Below are positions 1-8,900 of a DNA stretch of 64,000 nt, piece by piece (position 1 is the stretch's first letter; each line of letters opens with the position of its first letter). The stretch is taken from the NCBI GenBank assembly GCA_947632605.1, contig CANRPX010000002.1, positions 62,001 through 126,000 of the forward strand, given 5' to 3'. Made by a program: the position numbers and the translations under genes. Source of the DNA: an uncultured Clostridia bacterium. GTDB lineage: Bacteria > Bacillota > Clostridia > TANB77 > CAG-508. The notes under the pieces were generated by a model. The model was not told where the DNA came from. It made no database searches and saw only the letters and a program-made list of their open reading frames with translations.

Positions 1-227
1 ATATTTTCATTTTCATCAAGTGTAATTTCAACTATTTCAGAAAAATCTTTATTAGATGTTATATCTTCATCATTTAATAAAATGTGCCAATTAGATATAT
101 GAGTTTTAGTAAAAGAATCATTATTTGATAAATATTTTGAATATGCATTTCTAATAATTAAAAATAAAATGAAAAAAATTAATAAAATTATGATAATTTT
201 TAAAAAAATTTTTTTATTTTTTTCCAT
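1..227 (-). CDS. TasA/camelysin-like surface protein, N-terminal part only
   Basis: The gene starts at 227 on the minus strand and runs off the left edge, so only about 75 residues are visible. A Lys-rich N-terminus is followed by one hydrophobic segment (about residues 7-24) and then SNWHILLNDEDITSN, a pattern I associate with clostridial SipW-dependent, TasA/camelysin-like exported proteins. It diverges from the similar surface genes starting at 522 and 1237, which supports a shared envelope role. The family is inferred from pattern alone because the body of the protein is missing. Confidence 0.55.
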   Translation of the reverse strand, partial: MEKNKKIFLKIIIILLIFFILFLIIRNAYSKYLSNNDSFTKTHISNWHILLNDEDITSNKDFSEIVEITLDENEN

Positions 228-412
228 AATTTAAAATCAAAATCTCCTTATATATTTTATAAAAAGCTTAAAAGTAAAAAAAACTCAAAATCCTTTAAAT
301 GTAATAATTGTATTAATTTTACTTAAAAAAATTTTAACACAAATAGTCATAATTAGTCAATTAAACCAAAAAAATGTAATATTTATGTGAAAAAAATGTA
401 AAATGAATGTAA

Positions 413-441
413 TTGAGCATTTTAAAGGATTGTGCTACAAT
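413..441 (+). promoter_or_regulatory. Sigma-A promoter for the surface operon
   Basis: The -35 box is TTGAGC (413-418) and the -10 box is TACAAT (436-441), separated by exactly 17 bp. TG at 433-434 gives an extended -10. It lies about 80 bp before the start codon at 522. The rest of the 228-521 gap is AT-rich, and I see nothing else in it. Confidence 0.75.
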
Positions 442-521
442 GAACATAAGTTAGAGTATATGCAAATTCAATTTAATTGTCTAAAATTTATAATGTAAGT
501 CTAGGAGGTGAGGTAGTTCAA

Positions 522-1220
522 ATGACAAAGTTTGAATTTAATACTACCTCTAAGAAGATATATAGACGTGATTTTAGAATTAAATTAATTAGACTAGCTT
601 TACTTATTCTATTAATTTTTCTTATTTTATTATACTTTATTCTTTCAATTATCTATAAAGCAGGAAAATTTACCGTAAGTCTTGATAGAGATTTGAGTTG
701 GGATAGAGGTATTGTACTATACGAAGAATTAAATAGAAAAGTAGTATCAAAACGATTAGAAGCTTCACAGATGGAAAAAATGGATAACATTTCTATTAAT
801 TGGCTTCCTCCAAATATCGATACAGAAAGCGAAGGTTCTCATAATGGAGATAATTATATAGCCTATACTTTCTATATTGAAAATGAAGGAAAAGATACTA
901 TCAATTATTGGTATACTATTCCAATTGATGATGTTATTCTAAATGTAGATGAAGCTATAAGAGTAATGGTATACTTAAATGGAAACAGAACTGTTTATGC
1001 AAAGAAAAACGGTTTTACTGAAGAACCTGAAAAAGATACTAAAGCTTTTTATTCAGAAGATACTGTATTATTAGAGTCTAGAGAAAACTTCTCACCTGGT
1101 GATATAGATAGGTTTACTATTGTTGTATTTATAGAAGGTGATGACCCTGATTGTACAAACGCATTGCTAGGCGGTGAAATGAAAATGCATATGGATATTA
1201 CAGAAGAGCATATTGAATAA
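522..1220 (+). CDS. Membrane-anchored TasA/camelysin-like surface protein
   Basis: This 232-residue protein has one membrane segment (about residues 22-44) and a predicted beta-rich extracellular domain. The start at 522 is chosen over an in-frame TTG at 477 because AGGAGGTGAGG (503-513) sits 8 nt before it. Near its end is FIEGDDPDCTNALLGG, which matches the WIEGQDIDCENNASG motif in the next gene, so the two are probably related. Signs of the SipW-substrate family (camelysin/TasA) are the single N-terminal hydrophobic segment, the beta-rich body and the nearby SipW-type peptidase at 13353. It shares an operon with the gene at 1237 (17 bp gap). Its exact function is unknown. Confidence 0.65.
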   Translation: MTKFEFNTTSKKIYRRDFRIKLIRLALLILLIFLILLYFILSIIYKAGKFTVSLDRDLSWDRGIVLYEELNRKVVSKRLEASQMEKMDNISINWLPPNIDTESEGSHNGDNYIAYTFYIENEGKDTINYWYTIPIDDVILNVDEAIRVMVYLNGNRTVYAKKNGFTEEPEKDTKAFYSEDTVLLESRENFSPGDIDRFTIVVFIEGDDPDCTNALLGGEMKMHMDITEEHIE

Positions 1221-1236
1221 TTTTAGGAGGAAAAAT

Positions 1237-2349
1237 ATGAAGAGAAGAACAAAAGCAAGTCAAAAAAGACTTAACAATCTACTAATACTATTATTATTAG
1301 TAGCAGTATTTTTGATCATGTCTACTTATGCTTGGTTTACTGCTAACAGAACTGTAAACGTAGATGATATTACAGTTAATGTTGAAACTTCTAGTGGTTT
1401 ACAGATATCTGCTGATGCTATAACATGGAAAACAGTTTTACCATATAGCGACATAAAAGACGCTTACAAAACGTATGAAACATCAGTAAATCAGTTACCA
1501 AAAATAATGGCACCAGTTTCATCAGCATTAACAAATACTGATGGAAAATTAGACATGTTTTATGGTGTAGTTTCAACAGACCTAGATGATAGTTCAGATA
1601 CTTATGGTGATTATCTATTGGAAGCAATAAAACAAACAGATAAAGATACAGGTAGAAATTCTTTAGGAGATGCTGAAGCTGGTTATTATTTGGCATTTGA
1701 CCTATTCTTAAAAGATACAGTAACTGTAGATAATCTTTACTTTGGCGGAACTGTTTGGGAATATAATGTAGGTTCTGAAGGTGAAGATGGAAAACATACA
1801 GAAACAGCAAGAGGTGAAAAGAAAGGTCTTGAAAATGCAGCTCGTGTTGCTATGATTAAAGGTTCAACAAATTCAAACTTTGATGATTCTGATGCTTCAC
1901 AAGCATTAGTAACAACAGGTGGAAAAGTTGTATTATGGGAGCCAAATGCAGATACACATACACAAAAAGCTATTGATAATGGTAAATCTTTAGGATGGTT
2001 AGATGGTGGTGCAACAATAGCAAATACTAACTCACCATTAGCTTATGATGGAACAAATCAAGCATTTAGTGGAGTAGAATTATCTAAAGCTACTTCAAGT
2101 GAAGATACTAATAGCGAGTACTTTACAAAAATTGATAGTGCAGATTCTGGAAGTACAGGAGCTACAATTAAACAAACAGGAAAAGCAGATAATGTTAGTA
2201 TAGAAATACCAGAAGGATTAACAGCAGGTGTTACTAAATTTAGATTTTATCTATGGATTGAAGGACAAGATATCGACTGTGAAAACAATGCTTCAGGAAC
2301 AAATCTAGAATATAACTTCAAATTTAGCTTAGATCCACTTGGTGCATAA
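1237..2349 (+). CDS. SipW-dependent-type exported protein, TasA/camelysin-like
   Basis: This 370-residue protein begins with a Lys/Arg-rich stretch, a hydrophobic core (about 13-28) and STYAWFTANRTVNVDD, the typical signal-peptide region of proteins processed by SipW-type signal peptidases. The rest looks like a secreted beta-sandwich rich in Asp, Thr and Gly, ending with WIEGQDIDCENNASG and a final beta strand. In Bacillus, members of this family build biofilm matrix fibres. AGGAGG at 1225-1230 selects ATG 1237 over TTG 1213, which overlaps the upstream gene. A strong terminator follows, so it closes the operon started at 522. Confidence 0.72.
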   Translation: MKRRTKASQKRLNNLLILLLLVAVFLIMSTYAWFTANRTVNVDDITVNVETSSGLQISADAITWKTVLPYSDIKDAYKTYETSVNQLPKIMAPVSSALTNTDGKLDMFYGVVSTDLDDSSDTYGDYLLEAIKQTDKDTGRNSLGDAEAGYYLAFDLFLKDTVTVDNLYFGGTVWEYNVGSEGEDGKHTETARGEKKGLENAARVAMIKGSTNSNFDDSDASQALVTTGGKVVLWEPNADTHTQKAIDNGKSLGWLDGGATIANTNSPLAYDGTNQAFSGVELSKATSSEDTNSEYFTKIDSADSGSTGATIKQTGKADNVSIEIPEGLTAGVTKFRFYLWIEGQDIDCENNASGTNLEYNFKFSLDPLGA

Positions 2350-2368
2350 TTTAAAAATAAAATAAAAG

Positions 2369-2399
2369 GCTCAAAAGGTAAATCCTTTTGAGCTTTTTT
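2369..2399 (+). terminator. Rho-independent terminator after the TasA-like operon
   Basis: A perfect 10-bp stem (GCTCAAAAGG with CCTTTTGAGC) and 5-nt loop are followed by six T residues. Confidence 0.92.
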
Positions 2400-2420
2400 G
2401 TGTTTAAATTTTAAAATCTT

Positions 2421-2446
2421 GTTTTGTAAAATTTATATTACAAAAC
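2421..2446. promoter_or_regulatory. Inverted repeat, candidate operator of the giant adhesin gene
   Basis: GTTTTGTAA (2421-2429) and TTACAAAAC (2438-2446) form a perfect 9-bp inverted repeat with an 8-bp spacer, just upstream of the proposed promoter. It is followed by an A-run rather than a T-run, so it is not a plus-strand terminator. A dimeric regulator binding site is the simplest reading. Confidence 0.4.
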
Positions 2447-2456
2447 AAAAAAAAAC

Positions 2457-2485
2457 TTTAAAACGAAATATACTTATGATAGAAT
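2457..2485 (+). promoter_or_regulatory. Candidate sigma-A promoter for the giant adhesin
   Basis: TTTAAA (2457-2462) and TAGAAT (2480-2485) are 17 bp apart. The -35 box is a poor match and the -10 box is good. Confidence 0.4.
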
Positions 2486-2518
2486 ATATTTGTGATATTT
2501 TAATAATGGGAGTATTAT

Positions 2519-5500
2519 ATGCAAAAGCATTCTAACAGATTGAAAAATCGTAGAATTAACCGAATAAATAGAAGTAAAAAAAGAAATATTATAATAATTA
2601 TTATGGTAATTCTTTGCTTATTTTTGATATATAGATTTACTTTGTTTACAAAAACAGAAAGAACAGCTATAAAAGTTAATTTTGTAGAATTAGATAATGC
2701 TAATAATGAATCAATGCAGTCAGATATTGATGTTTTACAAGATGATTCTGGAAATTATTATATTGAGCTTCCAGAAAAAGTAAATGGATTTTTTGCTAGA
2801 AAATATTATTCACTTTTAGAAGAAAATAATAAAAAAGATGAAGAAGAAAATGTTGTAGAAGAATCTTCAAAAGTAGAAGAAGATGTATCTCAGCAAAATG
2901 ATGAAAATATTAATACTAATTCTAGCACTTCAAATGTAATTGAAGTGTCTGCAAATGATGTTACAGAAAATGCTAATGTAATTGAAGAAAATAATAATGA
3001 AGAACTTTCACAGATTTCATTAAATGAAGAAAGTAGTATTGAAGTAGAAAAAAATACAGAAGAAGAAACTAAGCAAAATGAGAATGTAGAAAATGAAAAT
3101 ACAATAACAAATACAACAACTAATAATGAAAATACAAATACTACTGTAAATAATGAAAATTCAAATTCAGTTGTATCAAATGAAGTAATAGAACAAAATA
3201 CTACAAATACAGAATCAGAAAATAAACCTCAAGAAGTAACTAATGAAGTAAATGAAATTCCAGCTGAAGAGCCAGAACAAAATTTAGTTGAAAATCAAGT
3301 TGATCCTGCTGAAAATGTATATACAAGTGCATTAGCAACAGAATATACTGTTAATGATAGATATTATTTAAATGAAGAAGAACTTAATAAAAAATCTGTT
3401 AATATTCAAGTTGTTTATCAAACTAAAATTATAGATGGCACAATTTTATATAATCAAGAAATGGAAATATCAATTTTTGATTATACTATAAAAGTAAAAG
3501 GATACATACCTAAAGGATATTATTTAGTTAGTGGAGATGCTTCAGTTGATTTAGTTCAAGAATATATTTCTGATGTTGAAGATTTTGAAGGATCAGAAAT
3601 ATTATTAGCTTATAATATTTCAATTACAGATGGAACAAATATTTTTCAACCAATAGATTTTAATGATTCTATTGATGTTTCTATCGAGTCACCTCAAAAA
3701 TTTGAAGGTAAACTAGATACAAATTTAATAGGAGCAATAAATGTAAAAGAAGAAGAAGAAAAAATTAATTTAGAAAAAATTAATTTGAGTGTTCAAACTT
3801 CAGACTCTATCGAATTTGTGACAAATGAATTATCAACAATTGGTGCTGTAATTTCTTATGCATCTGTTACAGATAATTCAGTAACAATTGATGATTATGA
3901 GAGTGATTATAATTATTATATTGGTAGAAATTTTACAGATAATTTCGCAGGTTCAGATCAAAAAATTTATAATGATGATAATTTAGCAAAAGTTACTATA
4001 AATTATTATGGATATGATTATTCTAAAACTTTAAATGCAGAAAGAGAGTTTAATCCTGCAGTTACTAATAATACATCACAACGTCATGAAGATAATGGAG
4101 ATTATAGAAATTTTGATATTACATTTAATGTAAAAAATCCATCATACCTTCAAAGAATAGATGCAAATAAAAGATGGTATATGAATTTTAGAATGCAAGA
4201 AATTAATTTAGCAAATACTAAAGCTATAAATGGAAATAAAATTGCTAATATAACTAAATCAGAAGACACTTACACTATCACAGGAAATGATTGGAATGCC
4301 TGGGAATATGATAGTTCAACAGATAGTTATGAACTAACTATTAAAGTATCTTTTGATATAGTTTATTTAAGAGATGAAAATGGAGATATACTTTTAGATG
4401 AGGAAACTAATGAAAAATTATTAGACGAAAGAGCTACATATAATGCAAATATAAGTAACTTAAGCTTTTATGCTTTTGAGAAAGATGTTGTAGGATATGT
4501 TTCTGCAGATGCTAATGAAAGACAATATTTATTTACATATATAAAATGTATACCTATACAAAATGGAAATATAAGTTTTGATTTAATAGATAATCCATAT
4601 ATGGATAGACCAGAAGGATGTGGCTTTGATGGTTGGACAACACATGAATCTGGATATAATATATCTTTTGAAGAATTAAATGCAACTCAAACACTTACTA
4701 CAAGTATGAATGGTGGAAAAGAAATTACAATAAATCTTTATGCAAATTGGCAAGAAGCAAATGTAGTTTTTGTAAGTTCTTCAGGTTTTTCTAGTACAAC
4801 AGGTTCTCATGGATTAACAATAGATAATCCTGTAAATAGTTTTGCAAATGCTAGAACAGTTATATCAAATCATCATAAAGATGCTAAAAATGCATCAGAT
4901 AGAGAATTAAATATAGTTGTATTACTTAGAGGAAGCTTTAATGGAACTAATTTATCCGACTTAATAGGTAGTACAAGATCTACGGCACTTACATTAACAA
5001 GTTTATATAATGGTGTAGATTATAGACAAAATGCTAAAATTGCATTTACAACAAGAAATGGTAGTGTAACACTTCATGCTGATACACAATTAGATTTCCT
5101 TGATATAGAAGATTCAACACGTTATGCGTATAATGAAAGTAATGCTAATATAAATCATTATATTATTGGTAATTGTAAAAATTTAAGAATAGGAAGAGGA
5201 ATGTCTCCATATTCTTCAACTACATTAACAACTTTTGCACAAATTCAAGGTGGAATATCTTCTGGTTCAGCAAGTACAGCATATAAGCTTGTTATAGAAA
5301 CAGGAAAATATAATAGTATTATAGCAGGAAGATCAACTGCATTATCTGGAAGAACACAAAACACCTGTACAGACATGATTATAGGATGTGATTATGATAG
5401 AGCAAACAATAATAATGACGATTTTCAATTAAATTATAGAATGTCATTTAGAACAGGTGGATATAGTCAAAATGTATATAATAATACAAGATTTAGCAAT

Positions 5501-5968
5501 AAACCATTAATTGCAACATATATAAAGAGTGGAACAGTTGGAATGACAGAGTTTTTATCTAAGACAGCTGGTGATGAGCAATATTGCTATTCTGGTATAT
5601 ATGTTTCAGGATTAGGAAATGCAGGATCAACTTATGGTGATATAGGAAATAGGGAAATTTATGTAGAAGGTGGAAATATAGCTAATGTAATAGGTGGCTT
5701 ATCTTGCAGAAATGCTGATAAAGATAAAACTAAAACTCATATTTATGTAAAAGGTGGATCTGTTCAAAATATTGTTGGTGGTGCAGGAAAATCAGAAACA
5801 TATTCAGACAGAATGATACAAGTTACAGGCGGAGAAATAGTATATAGTATTTCTGGCGGTTCAAACGGATTCAAGTCATCTTCTAATGATAATGGAAGAT
5901 TAATACGGAAAAACTTTAATATATGTTGGTGGAAATGCAGAAGTAGGAACTGCTATGAAAAATACTGA
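2519..5968 (+). CDS. Giant surface adhesin, N-terminal half (before the +1 frameshift)
   Basis: GGGAG (2508-2512) precedes the ATG. The Arg/Lys-rich start and one membrane segment (about residues 24-41) suggest an N-terminal anchor or signal. Residues about 100-265 are a low-complexity Glu/Asn/Thr/Val linker such as wall-spanning proteins carry. Beta-rich domains follow, then an InlB_B (Listeria-Bacteroides) repeat at about 700-743 with the GWTT...LYANW signature. The segment after it begins the repeat-rich region. The frame is lost at the in-frame CGG codon 5906-5908. The last 20 residues read in this frame do not resemble the protein, while +1-frame translation continues the repeat pattern into the downstream ORF. 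Together the halves give about 2988 residues. It may be a frameshifted gene, a programmed frameshift or an assembly error. Confidence 0.8.
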   Translation: MQKHSNRLKNRRINRINRSKKRNIIIIIMVILCLFLIYRFTLFTKTERTAIKVNFVELDNANNESMQSDIDVLQDDSGNYYIELPEKVNGFFARKYYSLLEENNKKDEEENVVEESSKVEEDVSQQNDENINTNSSTSNVIEVSANDVTENANVIEENNNEELSQISLNEESSIEVEKNTEEETKQNENVENENTITNTTTNNENTNTTVNNENSNSVVSNEVIEQNTTNTESENKPQEVTNEVNEIPAEEPEQNLVENQVDPAENVYTSALATEYTVNDRYYLNEEELNKKSVNIQVVYQTKIIDGTILYNQEMEISIFDYTIKVKGYIPKGYYLVSGDASVDLVQEYISDVEDFEGSEILLAYNISITDGTNIFQPIDFNDSIDVSIESPQKFEGKLDTNLIGAINVKEEEEKINLEKINLSVQTSDSIEFVTNELSTIGAVISYASVTDNSVTIDDYESDYNYYIGRNFTDNFAGSDQKIYNDDNLAKVTINYYGYDYSKTLNAEREFNPAVTNNTSQRHEDNGDYRNFDITFNVKNPSYLQRIDANKRWYMNFRMQEINLANTKAINGNKIANITKSEDTYTITGNDWNAWEYDSSTDSYELTIKVSFDIVYLRDENGDILLDEETNEKLLDERATYNANISNLSFYAFEKDVVGYVSADANERQYLFTYIKCIPIQNGNISFDLIDNPYMDRPEGCGFDGWTTHESGYNISFEELNATQTLTTSMNGGKEITINLYANWQEANVVFVSSSGFSSTTGSHGLTIDNPVNSFANARTVISNHHKDAKNASDRELNIVVLLRGSFNGTNLSDLIGSTRSTALTLTSLYNGVDYRQNAKIAFTTRNGSVTLHADTQLDFLDIEDSTRYAYNESNANINHYIIGNCKNLRIGRGMSPYSSTTLTTFAQIQGGISSGSASTAYKLVIETGKYNSIIAGRSTALSGRTQNTCTDMIIGCDYDRANNNNDDFQLNYRMSFRTGGYSQNVYNNTRFSNKPLIATYIKSGTVGMTEFLSKTAGDEQYCYSGIYVSGLGNAGSTYGDIGNREIYVEGGNIANVIGGLSCRNADKDKTKTHIYVKGGSVQNIVGGAGKSETYSDRMIQVTGGEIVYSISGGSNGFKSSSNDNGRLIRKNFNICWWKCRSRNCYEKY
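5906..5914 (+). other. +1 frameshift site in the giant adhesin (CGGAAAAAC)
   Basis: In the upstream frame the codons are CGG AAA AAC. Skipping the C gives GGA AAA ACT, followed by TTA ATA TAT GTT GGT GGA, which continues the protein's repeat pattern. The same nine bases sit at the CpaF frameshift (27036-27044), in the same reading frame relative to the break. Confidence 0.85.
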
Positions 5969-8900
5969 TACAGAACATTTACTTTATGAAGTTCCAGCTG
6001 GATGTGTTTTAGGTGCAGGAAATGGTAATAATAATGTTGCAGATACAGCAGGAAGAATAGATTCATCACATATTATTGTAAATGGAGATGCTCACATTTA
6101 TGATAGTGTATATGGTGGTGGAAACTATGGAGTTGTAGGAGATAAAGTAAGTTCAACTAATGGTACAAATTTAGTAACAATAGATGTTTATGATGGAACA
6201 ATAGATAAAGACATATATGGTGGAGCTAATAGTAACAATGTATATGGCACAAATGTTATTAATATAATGGGTGGAGATACTAAAGGAACCATATATGGAG
6301 GTTGCAATACAAAAGGAACTTTATACGGAAATGCTCGTATTTATATTAAAAAAGGAAATGTAGGTGAAGATGGAGCTGTAAAAGATATCATTTTTGGTGG
6401 TGGATATGGAAATGGTACCACAGTTAGTGGAGCAACAGATATAGCTATTAAAGAAAGAGAAGGAGATGTAAACTTATATGGAAACATATATGGTGGAAGC
6501 TCTTTAGGTAATGTAACAGGTAATTCTACTATAAATATAAATGATATCATATCTCCAACATATATTATTAATTTAACTGGAGACATATATGGCGGTGGAA
6601 AAGGAAATGCTCAATATTCAGCAGGAAGTGGATCAGATGTAACAGTTAATTTAGATGGAGGAAATTATCCAAATACAAAAGTTTTCGGTGGATGTAATAT
6701 TAATGGACATGTAGATGGAAATATTTTAGTAAATATAGGAAAAGATTATGAAACAACAGTTAATGAAGTATATGGCGGAGGAAATCAAGCAAATGTTACT
6801 AATAGCACCGATAGTACTATTGTTAACTTATATAAAAATTCATCTTTAAACAATGCATTTAATGGAGGAAATCAAGCTGGTATTGAAGGAAATAATAAAA
6901 GAGAAATAAATGCAATTGGATGCACTATAAATGAAGCTTTATATGGTGGTTCTAATTCATCAGGTGAATTAACAGAAACAAATGTTAATTGTACAGACTC
7001 TGCAAAAATAACATCAGTATTTGGTGGTGGCTTTGGAGAAAATACAAATGTAAGTCAACAAACAAATGTAAATATAGAAAATTCAATAATTCAAAACATA
7101 TATGGAGGAGGTAATGCAGGAAAAGTAGGTGGAAATACCAAAGTATATACAACAATTTCTGCAATATCAAATTCAATATTTGGTGGTGGAAAAGGTAATA
7201 CTGCCAATGTAAGTGGAGATACTAGTGTAGAAGTTATTGATATTAATAGTGAGAGTGTATTTGGAGATAATATAGCAAGCTGCGTTAAAGAAAATGTTTT
7301 TGGTGGTGGTGATGCAGGACCAGTTGAAGGCGATACATCAGTAACAATAACAAATTCTAAAATAGAAAAATCCGTTTATGGTGGAGGTAATGAAGCTAAT
7401 GTAAGTGGTGATGCAAGTGTTTCTACTCTTAACTCAAATACTACTAATGTGTATGGTGGCGGAAAGAAAGGAAATGTATATAGTAATACAACTGTTTTCG
7501 TATCAGCTTCACTTATAGAAAATTCTGTATATGGTGGTGGAGATGAAGGAGCCGTTACAGGAATTACAAATCTTACAGTTTCAAATGAAGAATGGAATGG
7601 TGAAGGAACAAAACCAGAAGTTAAGATGTCTATATTTGGAGGAGGAAAATCTGCAGATGTAGGAAGTGCAAATGTAAATGTTCTATCAAATGCTTTAACA
7701 CAAAATGTGTATGGTGGTGGAGACCAAGGAGAAGTTATAGAAAATACAAATGTAATAATAAAAGATTCTACTATATCACAAAATGTATTTGGCGGTGGAA
7801 ATGGTTCAGAAATTGTAGAAGCAGGAAGAAATCCAGGAAAAGTAGGCGGAAATACAAGCTTAACAATGAATGATTCAACTGCTAATAAAGTATTTGGTGG
7901 AGGAAAAGGTATAACAGCTTTTGTTGATAAAGATACAAAAGTAGATTTAAATCAAAACACTATAATAGCAGATGATGTATATGGTGGAGGAGATAATGGT
8001 TATGTTAATGGTTCAACTTATGTAGAACTTACTTCTCCAACTGTAAACGGAAGTGTTTATGCAGCAGGAAATGGTGAAGCTGCTGTGGTTCATGGAGGTT
8101 CACATGTATTCTCAGAAGAAAACACAAAAATAAAAAATAATTTGTATGGTGGAGGAAATGCTGCTGAAACTGGAATTTCTGGAAATAAAGATGCATTTGC
8201 AACAGTAGATGTTGCAGGACTTGATATAGAAGGAAATATTTATGGTGGAGCAAATTCTTCTTTAATAAATGGTAATACAGTTACGAATATAGGAAATGCT
8301 GCAATAAATAATTATTATGGTGAAGATAAAAACTATATACAAGGTAAAATAGAAATATTAGGAACAGTATATGGTGGTGGTCAATCTATGAATGTTAATT
8401 CAGATGTATGGGATGATACTGCCATAAGTGTTACAGACCAAATTTATATAAATGTTTATGGAGATGATTATGATACATCAGAAGGTAATACATTAACTAT
8501 AAATGGAAGTATATTTGGTTCTGGTAATGCTTCAAATGCTGCTCAAGATGGTCATGTAACTATATTTAATTATGGTACAGAAGAAAATCGTAAAAAATTA
8601 GTTTCAATTCAAAGATGTACAGATGTTACAATAAATAATTCTGTATTAATGATATCAGGTATAAAAGATAGTACAAGTAATTATAAAGAAACACCATTTA
8701 CATTTAATAAAATAGCAGATTTGAAATTACAAAATAGTTCAACACTTTATTTAAGAAATGGTGCAAATAGACTTTCTAAATTTGAAAGTTTGAATGCAGA
8801 TGGAACTTATGCAACAGTTGATATAGCAGATAATAAAACAGTTACAGCTTCTTCAGATAATAGAATTTATATGGCAAATGGAATAAACTTAAATATTTGT

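Noticed and set aside
5906-5914. Classical -1 slippery heptamer A AAA AAC at the frameshift sites
   Set aside because: Only five A residues are present, and a -1 shift gives the wrong frame. The restored proteins require +1; a -2 shift would add residues and ruin Walker A in cpaF.
6341-6586. Minus-strand ORFs opposite long coding genes
   Set aside because: They lack ribosome binding sites, mirror the codons of the plus-strand genes and have low-complexity His/Leu or Ser/Ile composition.
6100-8540. DNA repeats that might be a CRISPR or satellite array
   Set aside because: The periodicity is at the protein level (YGGG turns) with varied codons and spacing, inside one long open frame.
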